Source: an uncultured Pelagibacteraceae bacterium
Lineage (GTDB): Bacteria > Pseudomonadota > Alphaproteobacteria > Pelagibacterales > Pelagibacteraceae
Reading direction: 5' to 3'
NCBI GenBank assembly: GCA_902623495.1
Contig: CACNTW010000005.1
Location: 1-64,000, forward strand
DNA: 64,000 nt
Shown here: positions 17,931-27,806 of the stretch, piece after piece
Layout: each line of letters begins with the position of its first letter
Position numbering within the stretch: position 1 is the stretch's first letter
Translations under genes and position numbers: made by a program
Notes under the pieces: generated by a model
Databases searched by the model: none
Seen by the model: only the letters and a program-made list of their open reading frames with translations
What the model was told of the DNA's origin: nothing

Positions 17931-18664
17931 AAAATTTAGTAGAAGTTAAAAATATAAAGAAAAATTATGGAAAGAATGAGGCTGTCAAAGGTATAAGCTT
18001 TAATATAAAAGAAGATGAAATTTTAGGCTTATTAGGTCCAAATGGCTCAGGCAAAACAACCACAATTGGTATGTTATTGGGACTTTTAAAACCAACTAGT
18101 GGAGAAATTTTTATAAATGGTCAAAAATTAGAGGGGAATAGAATTGAAATCTTAGAACAAATTAATTTCATATCTCCATATATTGAATTACCAAAAAAAC
18201 TCACAGTTAAACAAAATCTAATTGTTTATGGAAAATTATACAAAATAAATAATATTAATGAGAGGATCGAATTTTTATCAGAAAAATTAAGATTAGAAGG
18301 ATTACTTAATAACATTACAGGAGAATTATCATCTGGACAAAAAAATAGAGTAAGTTTGGCAAAAGCATTAATCAACGAACCAAAAGTATTACTACTAGAT
18401 GAGCCAACTGCATCATTAGATCCAGAAGTAGGAGACTTCGTTAGATCTTTTTTGGAAGATTATAAAAAAGAAAAAAAAATATCTATACTTCTTGCTTCTC
18501 ATAATATGAATGAAGTCACTAGGCTTTGTAAATCTATTCTAATGATGAAAGACGGAATTATTATCGATGAAGGAAATCCTGAGGAATTAATAAATAAACA
18601 CGGCAGAAAAAACCTTGAGGAAGTTTTTTTAAAATTATCAAGGAGCAAAAATGAGCTTAACTAG
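17927..18664 (+). CDS. ABC transporter ATP-binding protein
   Basis: This is a 245-residue ATPase subunit of an ABC-2 type exporter. Walker A is GPNGSGKTT near residue 37, the signature is LSSGQKNR, Walker B is VLLLDEPTASLDP, and the switch histidine lies in ASHNMNE. The permease gene follows with a 14-base overlap, so the two form one transporter, probably as two ATPases and two permeases. The substrate is unknown; the pair resembles exporters of drugs, lipids or polysaccharide. A ribosome binding site for the permease (AGGAG) lies in its last codons. Confidence 0.92.
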   Translation: MKNLVEVKNIKKNYGKNEAVKGISFNIKEDEILGLLGPNGSGKTTTIGMLLGLLKPTSGEIFINGQKLEGNRIEILEQINFISPYIELPKKLTVKQNLIVYGKLYKINNINERIEFLSEKLRLEGLLNNITGELSSGQKNRVSLAKALINEPKVLLLDEPTASLDPEVGDFVRSFLEDYKKEKKISILLASHNMNEVTRLCKSILMMKDGIIIDEGNPEELINKHGRKNLEEVFLKLSRSKNELN

Positions 18665-19442
18665 AATGTACGGTCTTTTTTTAAGACATTTTTATTTAAT
18701 AACTAGATCTTTCCCAAGAGTTTTAGATCTTGTTTATTGGCCAACTATTCAAATTACTTTGTGGGGATTTATCTCAAATTTTTTTGCTACACATACAACA
18801 TATTATAATAATGCAGTAGGAGTTATATTAACATGCGCAATCCTTTACGATTTTCTTTTCAGAACAAGCATTGGATTTAATATGCTGTTTCTTGAGGAAA
18901 TTTGGAGTAGAAACTTTACAAATTTATTTATTGCACCAATGAAAATTGGTGAAATATTAACTTCACTTGTTACTACAGCTTTAATAAGAGCTCTTATAGG
19001 TTTAATACCAGCAGTGCTTTTAACTTCTCCATTATTCGGAATTTCTATTTTAGATTTAGGAATATTTTTATTCTTTTTATTTTTGAGCCTATATTTATTT
19101 GGAATAACACTTGGCATCCTTGTATCTGCTGGTCTTTTAAGATATGGGCCCTCTTTTGAAAATATAGCATGGTCTACAATGTTTTTATTAGCTCCATTTG
19201 GATGTATTTATTATCCAATTGAAATATTACCAGAATTGTTTCAGAAAATAGCTTACTTATTACCGTTGGTATATATTTTTGAAGAGGCAAGAAATATTTT
19301 AATTAATCAAACAGTAGATATTCTAAATATCTATTATGCATTCTTGTGGAATGGGGTTTACTTTGTATTATCGATTGTATTATTCTATTATTCATTCAAT
19401 GTCGCAAAAAACAAAGGGACGCTTATTAATATGGGTGAATAG
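18651..19442 (+). CDS. ABC-2 type transporter permease
   Basis: The 263-residue protein has about six hydrophobic segments (roughly residues 30-50, 55-75, 105-130, 135-165, 170-195 and 225-250) with a short amphipathic N terminus, as in ABC-2 permeases. It works with the ATPase encoded just upstream. The stretch AWSTMFLLAPFGCIYYP before the fifth segment is typical of the family. Its stop codon directly touches the 3' end of the convergent tRNA-Arg gene, leaving no room for a terminator between them. The substrate cannot be deduced. Confidence 0.88.
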   Translation: MSLTRMYGLFLRHFYLITRSFPRVLDLVYWPTIQITLWGFISNFFATHTTYYNNAVGVILTCAILYDFLFRTSIGFNMLFLEEIWSRNFTNLFIAPMKIGEILTSLVTTALIRALIGLIPAVLLTSPLFGISILDLGIFLFFLFLSLYLFGITLGILVSAGLLRYGPSFENIAWSTMFLLAPFGCIYYPIEILPELFQKIAYLLPLVYIFEEARNILINQTVDILNIYYAFLWNGVYFVLSIVLFYYSFNVAKNKGTLINMGE

Positions 19443-19519
19443 TGGTGCGCCCGCAAGGAGTCGAACCCTGAACCTCCAGAGCCGAAATCTGGCGCTCTAT
19501 CCAGTTGAGCTACGAACGC
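19443..19519 (-). tRNA. tRNA-Arg (anticodon TCG)
   Basis: The complement folds fully: acceptor GCGTTCG with CGGGCGC, discriminator A, encoded CCA, D arm GCTCAACTGGATAGAGC, anticodon stem CCAGA/TCTGG around TTTCGGC with TCG, and T arm with GGTTCGACTCC. Anticodon TCG reads CGN arginine codons by wobble, mainly CGA and CGG. It is convergent with the ABC permease gene. Confidence 0.95.
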
Positions 19520-19531
19520 ACGATTATTTAA

Positions 19532-19537
19532 TATAAT
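19532..19537 (+). promoter_or_regulatory. Possible -10 box of rluD
   Basis: TATAAT ends 5 bases before the rluD ATG at 19543, so the transcript would begin at about the start codon. No clear -35 box is seen and the gap to tRNA-Arg is only 23 bases. Weak evidence in an AT-rich background. Confidence 0.28.
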
Positions 19538-19542
19538 AATTT

Positions 19543-20523
19543 ATGAAAAATATCATCAATTTTATTGTTAAAGAAGACGATAATAACAAGAGAGTAGACA
19601 TGATATTAGCAAATCATGATAAAAGCTTAAGCAGAACTAGAGTAAAAAATTTAATACTAGATAGTAAATTAAAAATTAATGAGAGAATTGTCCAAGACCC
19701 TTCAATTAAAACTAAATTAAATGACAAAATTGAACTTGTAATTGTTGAACCTAAGAAACAAAGCTTAAAACCATATGAGTTTAGATTAAATATAATTTAT
19801 GAAGATGAAGACTTAATTGTAATTGACAAGCCTTCTGGAATTTCGATGCATCCTGGTGCTGGTAATTATGATAATACAATAGTAAACGCACTAATTAATT
19901 ATGATAGTAAAAATTTATCTGATATTGGAGATGAGCTTAGACCTGGTATAGTTCACCGAATTGATAAAGATACATCAGGATTAATTGTAATTGCAAAAAA
20001 TAATTCAACTCATGAAAAATTATCAATTCAGTTTTCCAAACACACTATAACAAGAGTTTATCAAACTTTAATATGGGGAAAATTGAGACCTCAAAAAGGA
20101 ACGATTGAAACATTCATAACTAGAAGTTCAAAAAACAGACAAATGATGGAAGTGTCATCTAGCAAAGGTAAAAAAGCAATTACTCATTATGAAACTTTAG
20201 AGCTTTTTGAGAATGATAAAGTTCCAACTTTTAGTTTTATACAATGTAAATTAGAAACTGGGAGAACTCATCAAATAAGAGTTCATATGTCATACAAAGG
20301 TAATAATATTCTTGGAGATAAAAAATATAAAAAGAAATTTAAAAAATTTAAAAACATTGATGAAGATCTTAATAATAAAATTTTAAATCTAGATAGACAA
20401 TTTTTGCATGCAAAACAGTTGGGATTTGAGCATCCTAGGACAAAGGAAAGATTAGAATTTTCGTCAAATATCCCAAATGAGTTAAATGATATCTTAAAAA
20501 AACTAAGAAAATTAAGTAAATAA
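19543..20523 (+). CDS. rluD: 23S rRNA pseudouridine synthase, RluD type
   Basis: The enzyme isomerises uridines to pseudouridine in the helix 69 loop of 23S rRNA (positions 1911/1915/1917 in E. coli). An N-terminal S4 RNA-binding domain (about residues 15-70) is followed by the RluA catalytic domain with the signature HRIDKDTSGL and catalytic Asp141, then GRTHQIRVHM. A length of 326 fits RluD rather than RluC or RluA, though substrate choice within the family cannot be read from motifs alone. It is followed by rpoH after 43 bases on the same strand. Confidence 0.87.
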   Translation: MKNIINFIVKEDDNNKRVDMILANHDKSLSRTRVKNLILDSKLKINERIVQDPSIKTKLNDKIELVIVEPKKQSLKPYEFRLNIIYEDEDLIVIDKPSGISMHPGAGNYDNTIVNALINYDSKNLSDIGDELRPGIVHRIDKDTSGLIVIAKNNSTHEKLSIQFSKHTITRVYQTLIWGKLRPQKGTIETFITRSSKNRQMMEVSSSKGKKAITHYETLELFENDKVPTFSFIQCKLETGRTHQIRVHMSYKGNNILGDKKYKKKFKKFKNIDEDLNNKILNLDRQFLHAKQLGFEHPRTKERLEFSSNIPNELNDILKKLRKLSK

Positions 20524-20528
20524 AAAGA

Positions 20529-20556
20529 TTGTAAAAAAAAATTTCTCTATTACATA
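20529..20556 (+). promoter_or_regulatory. Possible sigma-70-like promoter of rpoH
   Basis: TTGTAA (20529-20534) and TACATA (20551-20556) are separated by 16 bases in the gap before rpoH. Both boxes differ from consensus by one or two bases. The transcript would have a leader of only a few bases. Confidence 0.3.
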
Positions 20557-20566
20557 AATACTTCCG

Positions 20567-21457
20567 ATGAGCAATAATACATACAATTTGCCCACTCCTT
20601 CAAATGAAGGTGGCTTAGCAGCATATCTAGCTCAAATAAAAAAATTTCCTATGCTAGATGCTGAGGAAGAATACATGCTTGCTAAAAATTGGCAAACTAC
20701 AGGAAATGTTAAATCAGCTGAAAAACTTGTTACAAGTCATTTAAGATTAGTTGCTAAAATAGCAATGGGTTACAAAGGCTATGGTTTGCCTCTAAATGAA
20801 ATGATTTCAGAAGGTAACGTAGGTTTAATGCAGGCTGTTAAGAAATTTGAACCAGAAAAAGGTTTTAGACTTGCAACTTATGCAATGTGGTGGATTAAAG
20901 CTTCTATTCAAGAATATATTCTAAGATCATGGAGCTTAGTAAAAATTGGAACTACAACAGCTCAGAAAAAGCTTTTTTTCAACTTGAAGAAGTTAAAAAA
21001 TCAGATTGCACCTAGAACAGAGGGTGACTTACGTGATGAACACGTAAAAGATATAGCAAACAGATTAGATGTTAGTGAACAAGAGGTAGTATCTATGAAT
21101 AGAAGGCTATCAGGTAAAGAGCAGTCATTAAATGCACCAATTGGAGAAGATGGTGATGAGTGGCAAGATTGGGTTGTGGATAATGATATGGATCAAGAAC
21201 TTAAATTTGCACAAAATGAAGAAATGGAACAACGAAAAGATCTTCTTCAGGATTCTATTAAAATTTTAAATGAAAGAGAAAAAGAAATTCTTTACTCTAG
21301 AAGATTGACAGATGATCCTATAACTTTAGAGGACTTAAGTAAGAAATTCAAAATAAGCAGAGAAAGAATAAGACAAATTGAAAATAAAGCTTTTGAAAAA
21401 CTTCAAAAACATATGCTGAACTCTGCTAAATCAAAAAATCTATTACCAGCTAATTAA
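20567..21457 (+). CDS. rpoH: Heat-shock sigma factor RpoH (sigma-32)
   Basis: RpoH directs RNA polymerase to heat-shock promoters. The 296 residues match sigma-32: region 1.2 with LAAYLAQIKKFPMLDAEEEYMLA, region 2 with SHLRLVAKIAMGYKGYGLPLNEMISEGN split over positions 60-90 and the ATYAMWWIKASIQEYILRSWSLVK promoter-melting helix, region 3 with the RpoH-type DRLDVSEQEV equivalent, and region 4 with a helix-turn-helix (LEDLSKKFKISRERIRQIE). SAR11 genomes are reported to keep only very few sigma factors, so this one probably has a broad regulon. It converges with the autotransporter gene after 5 bases. Confidence 0.95.
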   Translation: MSNNTYNLPTPSNEGGLAAYLAQIKKFPMLDAEEEYMLAKNWQTTGNVKSAEKLVTSHLRLVAKIAMGYKGYGLPLNEMISEGNVGLMQAVKKFEPEKGFRLATYAMWWIKASIQEYILRSWSLVKIGTTTAQKKLFFNLKKLKNQIAPRTEGDLRDEHVKDIANRLDVSEQEVVSMNRRLSGKEQSLNAPIGEDGDEWQDWVVDNDMDQELKFAQNEEMEQRKDLLQDSIKILNEREKEILYSRRLTDDPITLEDLSKKFKISRERIRQIENKAFEKLQKHMLNSAKSKNLLPAN

Positions 21458-21462
21458 GCTTA

Positions 21463-23268
21463 TTAAAATTCTTTTCTAATATTTGCAGTTAAACTGGTAT
21501 TAAATGCTTCGTTATCATTTCTATAATGATCGACCATGAAACTTATATTTAAACCATCTTCCAACACAGCCCCTATTCCAAGGGTTAATTTTGCATGTGA
21601 TGTATTTTGATCAGATATTGCATTAGCATAAATAGTTGAAGAATCATTTACATAATAAGCTTCTGATAGTGAATTTATTGTTTTATTTTTACCAATTTCA
21701 AACTGTATTAAAGGAGTAATAAATCCTTGATTTATCTCTAAAATATTTGAAAAATTAAATCCAAAAGATAATGACGAACTTTTTATATTTTGATCATTGT
21801 AATTAATTGAATCATCATCACCACTTTCAATATAATCGTCTAATGTCGTATAACCCAAATCTATTCTAGAATAATAATTTAAGTTTTTATTTTCTTTTTG
21901 CTCTAATGGTTCGTACAAATAAGTGAAGCTTCCAAATAATTGTTTTCCATTTCTTAGACCTTTATTATTTCCTCCAGATACTTTTCTATTGATATCGATT
22001 TCTGTTTCTCCAAATCCAATGGCAGCCTCGAAATATCGATTTTCAAAAAATTGGTTGCTTCCATAGATTAATAAAGATTTTGCTGTTGCATCCATATGTG
22101 CATCATTACTTCCAATTTGAGTTTCTTGCTCAGATTGATTTAATGCTAAACCTATAGTTTTTAGATCTGTAATTTTTTTATCAAATCCTACCGTAAAACC
22201 CTTAGTGCTGAGATCCTGACCTAAGTCTTTCTCTTTGTTGTTTATTCTTCCAAAAGAAAGGTTGCCTTCACTCCAAAAAGCAAATTTTCTCTCTTTTTTT
22301 TCATATTTTATTAAGTTAGTTGTTAAAGCATCAACTATTTTGTTTGCGTATGGGTCATTAAAATTTAATGCTATTTTATTTCTTGAAGTGTTACTATTTT
22401 GAATTGGTCTTATAAAATTTAGACGGCTATTTACTCTATTTAATGACTGAGTCATTGATTGAATTGAAGCTGTTGTTTGATTTTTTACTAAAGTTTTTAC
22501 AGTATCGTTAAAAATTTGACCTTTTGCGGTGGTAAAATTTAAAGTTGTTGTGTTTGAAATACCAGCATAAGAGTTTCCAACTGCATCATCAAATGCGGTT
22601 GAATCTATTTTTACATGATAGGATGTGTCATTTTCTAAGTCAGATGATGGATTAATAGTAATTTCAGTTGTTCCACTTCCAGATAATAAAGATCCTGTTA
22701 CATCAATCTCTATCGCTTGGCCTGTTGATGTATTTATTATATCAATATTTCCACTTTCGGCATCTACAGCTTCATTAAATGTAAGAACTATATTTGATGA
22801 TACACTAACATTAGATGCATCATCAGATGGTGAAGTAGATGTTAAAGTAGGATTATTATTATCTACTGTTTTAAAATTTAATTCTGTTTTACTTGAAATA
22901 CCATCAAAATTATTAAATGCTGCACTATCTACTAGGATATAATATTCAGTATCCTCGTCTAAATTTGATGATAAAGCAAATGTAGCTGTAACTGTTGCTG
23001 GAGCAGACAAACTCATAGCTAAAAATATTCCATTAGTTGAAAAAGTTTCAACAGTACTGTCATCTGATGTTTTTTTTAAAATTACATTTCCGTTATTTGC
23101 TGATACAGAACCTGATGCTAGCCACACGAGATCTATTCCAGTATTCACTGCAATCTGTGTTGCATTATCTGCAGGAGTAGTTGATGATAAATCAACAGCG
23201 TATACATGCTTAGAATTTATTAAAATAACAAAAAAAAAAATAGATATGTGAATATATTTATTGTTCAT
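21463..23268 (-). CDS. Ig-like repeat autotransporter, 601 aa
   Basis: A signal peptide (residues 1-25, cut after VYA) directs export. Two Big_5-type Ig-like domains follow (about 27-130 and 132-248): each begins with a Ser/Thr-Pro-x-Asp-x-Ala motif, has DT(E/S)Y(Y/H)(I/V)xxD near its end and closes with LNF(K/T)T. A linker (250-320) leads to a 12-strand-like beta domain (about 325-601) ending in F, as required for outer-membrane insertion, with alternating aromatic strands typical of autotransporters. It is likely a surface adhesin or structural protein with a passenger that may remain attached. No protease motif is seen. A 48-base gap separates it from purA upstream. Confidence 0.82.
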   Translation of the reverse strand: MNNKYIHISIFFFVILINSKHVYAVDLSSTTPADNATQIAVNTGIDLVWLASGSVSANNGNVILKKTSDDSTVETFSTNGIFLAMSLSAPATVTATFALSSNLDEDTEYYILVDSAAFNNFDGISSKTELNFKTVDNNNPTLTSTSPSDDASNVSVSSNIVLTFNEAVDAESGNIDIINTSTGQAIEIDVTGSLLSGSGTTEITINPSSDLENDTSYHVKIDSTAFDDAVGNSYAGISNTTTLNFTTAKGQIFNDTVKTLVKNQTTASIQSMTQSLNRVNSRLNFIRPIQNSNTSRNKIALNFNDPYANKIVDALTTNLIKYEKKERKFAFWSEGNLSFGRINNKEKDLGQDLSTKGFTVGFDKKITDLKTIGLALNQSEQETQIGSNDAHMDATAKSLLIYGSNQFFENRYFEAAIGFGETEIDINRKVSGGNNKGLRNGKQLFGSFTYLYEPLEQKENKNLNYYSRIDLGYTTLDDYIESGDDDSINYNDQNIKSSSLSFGFNFSNILEINQGFITPLIQFEIGKNKTINSLSEAYYVNDSSTIYANAISDQNTSHAKLTLGIGAVLEDGLNISFMVDHYRNDNEAFNTSLTANIRKEF

Positions 23269-23316
23269 ATTGGTAATATATGCTGAATTTTATTATTAAT
23301 TAAATTAATTTTAATA

Positions 23317-24606
23317 TTACTTAAATGGATCTATTAAAAGAATGGTATCTTTTCTCTCTGGGCTTGTTGAAATACTAGATATTTTTGTCTCAGTGAACTC
23401 TTCAATAGCTTTTACATAAATCTTTGCATTATTAGGCAAATCTTCAAAAATTTTAATTCCTTGAGTTTTAGATTTCCAACCTTTGAACGTTTTGTAAACC
23501 GGTTTGACGTTTAACTGATCTTCTACTGCAGCAGGAAAATAATCTATTTCTTTTTCATTTAGCTTATAAGCCACACAAAGATTTATTTCATCAAGTTCAT
23601 CTAATACATCTAATTTAGTTAATGCTATTCCATCAATACCCGAAATCTTTATTGTTTGTCTTACTAAAACTCCATCAAACCAGCCACATCTTCTTTTTCT
23701 ACTTGTTACAGTTCCAAATTCATGTCCCTTTTCCCCTAAATGATTACCAATTTCATCTGTAAGTTCTGTTGGGAAGGGTCCTTCACCTACCCTTGTTGTA
23801 TATGCTTTAGTTATACCTAATACATAATTTATAGAGTTTGGACCACATCCAGATCCTGTTGCTGCTGAAGCTGCTACTGTGTTGGATGAAGTTACATATG
23901 GATATGTTCCATGATCGACGTCAAGTAATATCCCTTGGGCTCCCTCAAATAAAATTTTTTTATTTTCTGATTTAAATTGATCTATCTTTCTCCATACTGG
24001 TGCTGAATATTTTAAAATATTTGGAGCTATTTTTAATAAGTCCTCAACAAGTTTATCTTTTTCATATATTGGCTTACCCAACCCTTTTCGGATTGCATTA
24101 TGGTGTTCAAGTACTAATGATAATCGATTTTCAAGATTTTGTTTTGATGCAAGATCCATTACTCTTATAGATCTCCTTCCTACTTTATCCTCATAGGCTG
24201 GGCCAATACCTCTTCTAGTAGTTCCAATTTTTGATTTACCAGCAGAGTCTTCTCTTATTTCGTCCATCTCTCTATGAAATGGTAAAATTAATGTGGCAGC
24301 CTCAGATAAAATCAGATTATTTTCATTGATTTCTACACCTTTAGATTTCGCTTCTTCAATTTCATCTAAAAGCGCCCAAGGATCTACAACAACTCCATTT
24401 CCTATAATTGAAATTTTATTTTTTCTAACAATCCCAGACGGTAACAGTCTTAGTTTATAAGTAATACCATCTATGACTAAGGTATGACCAGCATTATGTC
24501 CTCCTTGGAATCTTATAACAACATCTGCTTCGCTGGATAACCAATCAACTATTTTCCCTTTTCCCTCATCTCCCCACTGCGATCCAACAACGACTACATT
24601 ATTCAT
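23317..24606 (-). CDS. purA: Adenylosuccinate synthetase
   Basis: PurA joins IMP and aspartate with GTP in the first committed step to AMP. The 429 residues carry the P-loop-like GDEGKGK at 12-18, [10 protein letters not shown], the QWGDEGKGK catalytic loop at the very N terminus, [37 protein letters not shown] and [11 protein letters not shown]. It is last in the minus-strand run from cpoB and overlaps thiD by 4 bases. Confidence 0.97.
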   Translation of the reverse strand: MNNVVVVGSQWGDEGKGKIVDWLSSEADVVIRFQGGHNAGHTLVIDGITYKLRLLPSGIVRKNKISIIGNGVVVDPWALLDEIEEAKSKGVEINENNLILSEAATLILPFHREMDEIREDSAGKSKIGTTRRGIGPAYEDKVGRRSIRVMDLASKQNLENRLSLVLEHHNAIRKGLGKPIYEKDKLVEDLLKIAPNILKYSAPVWRKIDQFKSENKKILFEGAQGILLDVDHGTYPYVTSSNTVAASAATGSGCGPNSINYVLGITKAYTTRVGEGPFPTELTDEIGNHLGEKGHEFGTVTSRKRRCGWFDGVLVRQTIKISGIDGIALTKLDVLDELDEINLCVAYKLNEKEIDYFPAAVEDQLNVKPVYKTFKGWKSKTQGIKIFEDLPNNAKIYVKAIEEFTETKISSISTSPERKDTILLIDPFK

Positions 24607-25415
24607 CTAAATTTTTTTTCTATAATAAAACTGTTTAAGTGATTAATTGGTCCATTTCCTTTTCCAAAGTTTGGCCTTGTCCTAATCGCATTGTTTACAT
24701 ATCTAATACCTAACTCACAAGATTTCTTTAGAGTTTTTCCACATCCGTAATATGATGCAATTGCACTTGATAATGTACATCCAGTTCCGTGAGTATTTTT
24801 TGTTATAATTTTTTTATTAGTAAATATCGTTGTTTCTTTTTTGTTAACAAATATGTCTTTCAAAGGTTTGATACCTAAATGACCGCCTTTAATTAAAACA
24901 TTTTTAGCACCTAAATCTAATAATATTTTAGCAGCTTTTATCATATCCAATATAGATTTAATCTTCATTTTAGTTAGTATTTCTGCTTCAGGAATATTTG
25001 GTGTTATCAAATCTACTCTATTAATTAGTTTTTTTTTCATCACTAAAATTGCATTATCATCAATAAGTTTAGCTCCACCTTTGGCCACCATAACAGGATC
25101 TAGTATTATTTTTTTTAATTTTAATTTTTTTATTGATATTAATACTGAATTTATAACTTGTGTAGAATGCAACATCCCAATTTTGACTGAATCTGGCTTG
25201 ATATCTTTAGATGTGAATTCAATCTGACTGGAAATTTCTTTACATGGTATTGGTATTATTGATTTAACCCCAGTTGTATTTTGGGCTGTTACTGCTGTAA
25301 TTGCGGTCATTGCGTAAGAACCAAGTGATGTAACCGATTTAATGTCTGCTTGAATACCCGCTCCTCCAGAAGAATCTGATCCTGCAATTATTAATATTTT
25401 AGATTTAATTTTCAA
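24603..25415 (-). CDS. thiD: Hydroxymethylpyrimidine (phosphate) kinase ThiD
   Basis: ThiD phosphorylates hydroxymethylpyrimidine twice to HMP-PP for thiamin synthesis. The 270-residue ribokinase-fold protein shows [18 protein letters not shown] at the N terminus, [37 protein letters not shown] and the anion-hole motif [17 protein letters not shown]11 is reported to require the pyrimidine precursor of thiamin because ThiC is missing; a salvage kinase plus the thiE at 44444 fits this. It lies 1 base after glmM and overlaps purA. Confidence 0.95.
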   Translation of the reverse strand: MKIKSKILIIAGSDSSGGAGIQADIKSVTSLGSYAMTAITAVTAQNTTGVKSIIPIPCKEISSQIEFTSKDIKPDSVKIGMLHSTQVINSVLISIKKLKLKKIILDPVMVAKGGAKLIDDNAILVMKKKLINRVDLITPNIPEAEILTKMKIKSILDMIKAAKILLDLGAKNVLIKGGHLGIKPLKDIFVNKKETTIFTNKKIITKNTHGTGCTLSSAIASYYGCGKTLKKSCELGIRYVNNAIRTRPNFGKGNGPINHLNSFIIEKKFR

Positions 25416-25416
25416 T

Positions 25417-26748
25417 TTACTTAATAGACTTTTTAATTATATTAACACACAATTTATTTAAACTTGAGTCCTCTGACTCGCTCATAATTCTTATTTTTGG
25501 TTCAGTACCAGATTTTCTTACTAATATTCTGCCTTTATTTTTAATTATTTTGTTTGCATCATTAATTGCTTTTTTACATTTTGGCGTGTTAATAATTGAC
25601 TTATCTTTTACTTCTATATTTTCCAATATTTGAGGGGTGGGTTTGAATTTATTAAAAAGTTGACTTGCTTTCTTTATTTTTCTTAATGAAAAAAGGATTT
25701 CTAAAGCAACCAGTAGTCCATCTCCTGTGGTAGCAAATTTTCCAAGAATTATATGACCCGATTGTTCTCCACCTAAATTAAATTTATTTTTTTTCATTTT
25801 TTCTTTTACGTATCTATCTCCAACATCTGATCTCAAAAATTTAATTCCATTGCTTTTAAAAAAATTTTCTAGGCCATAATTTGACATTAATGTACCGACG
25901 ACACCACCCTTTAAAATCTTTTTTCTTTTCCATCTCTCACCCAACATTGCAAGAATTTTATCTCCATCAATAATTTTTCCGTTTTCATCACATACAATTA
26001 TTCTGTCTGCGTCACCATCTAATGAAATACCTATATGAGCTTTATTTTTTTTTGTCATTTGACAAATTTTACTTGGATAAGTAGATCCAGATTTAAAATT
26101 TATATTCAATCCATTTGGAGAAGTGCCAGTATTATACACTTTAGCACCTAGTGATTTGAATAAATCTGGACCAGCTTTGTAACCAGCTCCATTAGCACAA
26201 TCTAAAGCAATTTTAATCCCTTTTAGACTAAAAGAAGATGGGAAATTTTGTTTTAATATTTTTATGTAACTTTCATTAGCATCTTCTAATCTTTTAACTC
26301 TTCCTAACTCAATTGGTTTTGAAAGATTTTTAATAATTTTTGAGTCAATTAATTTTTCGATTTTTTTTTCGATTTTGTCTGAAAGTTTAAGTCCGTCGGG
26401 TCCAAATAGCTTTAATCCATTATCATGATATGGATTATGTGATGCAGTAATCATTATGCCCATATTTGCTCTCATTTTTTTTGTTAACATTGCTAGACCA
26501 TTTGTTGGTAGCGGCCCTAAAGTAAAGATATGCATTCCAGCTGAAGCCAATCCAGACACCAAAGCTGGCTCAAGCGTATAACCTGATAATCTAGTATCTT
26601 TTGCAATAATTGCCGTTTGTTTACTTTTTTTCAAATTTTTAAAATATGTTCCAGCAGCTAAACCAAATTTAAAAAACATTTCCCCATTTATTTTAGATCC
26701 ATTAACTTTTCCTCTAATTCCATCTGTACCAAAATATTTTTTAATCAT
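25417..26748 (-). CDS. glmM: Phosphoglucosamine mutase
   Basis: GlmM converts glucosamine 6-phosphate to glucosamine 1-phosphate for peptidoglycan and lipopolysaccharide. The four-domain protein of 443 residues begins KYFGTDGIRG and has the phosphoserine loop TASHNPYHDNG (S103), the metal loop DGDADR, the sugar-binding GGEQSGH and the phosphate loop VRKSGTEPKIR. It follows folP after 2 bases in the run ftsH-folP-glmM, an order common in proteobacteria. Confidence 0.96.
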   Translation of the reverse strand: MIKKYFGTDGIRGKVNGSKINGEMFFKFGLAAGTYFKNLKKSKQTAIIAKDTRLSGYTLEPALVSGLASAGMHIFTLGPLPTNGLAMLTKKMRANMGIMITASHNPYHDNGLKLFGPDGLKLSDKIEKKIEKLIDSKIIKNLSKPIELGRVKRLEDANESYIKILKQNFPSSFSLKGIKIALDCANGAGYKAGPDLFKSLGAKVYNTGTSPNGLNINFKSGSTYPSKICQMTKKNKAHIGISLDGDADRIIVCDENGKIIDGDKILAMLGERWKRKKILKGGVVGTLMSNYGLENFFKSNGIKFLRSDVGDRYVKEKMKKNKFNLGGEQSGHIILGKFATTGDGLLVALEILFSLRKIKKASQLFNKFKPTPQILENIEVKDKSIINTPKCKKAINDANKIIKNKGRILVRKSGTEPKIRIMSESEDSSLNKLCVNIIKKSIK

Positions 26749-26750
26749 TT

Positions 26751-27800
26751 TTAATTTTGTAATTCTTTAAAAACTCTAAATGCTTGTTTAATTTCTTTAA
26801 CATCGTGTACCCTTAGAATATGAACCCCTTGAAGATATGCTTGAATACATGAAGATATAGTTCCACCAATTCTATCTTTAGTATCATTTTCTTTTGAAAT
26901 GTCCTTAATAAATCTCTTTCTAGACAAACCCAACATTACAGGAAGACCTAATGAATGAAAAATAGAAATATTCTTTAATAAAGTAATATTATGTTTCAAA
27001 TTTTTTCCAAACCCAATTCCAGGATCTAATATAATATTATTATGTTTGATGCCTTGTTTTCTGAGATATTTTAATTTTGTTTCAAAGAAATCATATATAT
27101 CAAGTAGCACATTTTTATATGTAGGTTTAATTTGCATATTCTTTGGCGTTCCTCTCATGTGATGAATGACAAAAGGTTTTTTTGTTTTTTTTAAAAAATT
27201 TATAGTTTCTGGATCATAAGTAAGTCCGGATACATCATTTATAAGATCAATTTTTACTTTGGAAGCTTTCTCCATCACAAAACTTTTTCTGGTATCTAAT
27301 GAAATAAAACTTTTTTTATTTTTTAAAGTTTTTAAAATAAATTTAATTCTATCCCATTCTTTTACAGGATTTACATCATTTGCACCCGGTCTTGTAGACT
27401 CTCCTCCTACATCTATTATTTTTGCACCACTTGATAATAAATTATAGACATGTTTTTTAGCTAGATTTGTTTTATTGTATTTGCCACCATCAGAAAAACT
27501 ATCTGGTGTTAAATTAATTACACCCATTAAAATTGGTATATTGGATAAATTTAATTTTTTAAAAGTTTTTTTTTTTTTTATATTTTTTAAATCTACATTA
27601 ACTTTATTTTTTTGTTTATTTGGAAGTTTATTTATATCTTTGAGATTGATAATTTTTGTTTTTTTTCTGTCTATGATTTCTATTTTATCAAATGAGATAT
27701 AAGTACAACCATTAAGTGGAATAGATTTTTTTTTTTTAATGTATGTTTTTGATGCTGTTCCGTAGTAAAAATTACACGCTCTAGTGTAATATTTATTCAT
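26751..27800 (-). CDS. folP: Dihydropteroate synthase with N-terminal extension
   Basis: FolP condenses hydroxymethyl-dihydropterin diphosphate with p-aminobenzoate, the folate step blocked by sulfonamides. The catalytic barrel (about 90-349) shows GVINLTPDSFSDGG, IDVGGESTRPGA, SLDTRKS, INDVSG, HHMRGTP, ILDPGIGFGK and LGLSRKRF. In front lies an extra segment of roughly 85 residues, Lys- and Asn-rich, that the shorter family members lack; it begins with an aromatic CNFYYGTASKT stretch. The extension is in frame from an ATG 6 bases after ftsH, so it seems translated. Its role is unknown. Confidence 0.93.
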   Translation of the reverse strand: MNKYYTRACNFYYGTASKTYIKKKKSIPLNGCTYISFDKIEIIDRKKTKIINLKDINKLPNKQKNKVNVDLKNIKKKKTFKKLNLSNIPILMGVINLTPDSFSDGGKYNKTNLAKKHVYNLLSSGAKIIDVGGESTRPGANDVNPVKEWDRIKFILKTLKNKKSFISLDTRKSFVMEKASKVKIDLINDVSGLTYDPETINFLKKTKKPFVIHHMRGTPKNMQIKPTYKNVLLDIYDFFETKLKYLRKQGIKHNNIILDPGIGFGKNLKHNITLLKNISIFHSLGLPVMLGLSRKRFIKDISKENDTKDRIGGTISSCIQAYLQGVHILRVHDVKEIKQAFRVFKELQN

Positions 27801-27806
27801 TAGTGC

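Noticed and set aside
17927..19442. ABC pair as part of a defence or secretion island
   Set aside because: It is coupled to the housekeeping Sua5 gene, has ordinary base composition and no accessory neighbours.
19336..19536. Small frame on the plus strand
   Set aside because: It runs through the end of the ABC permease gene and the complement of tRNA-Arg and has no family match.
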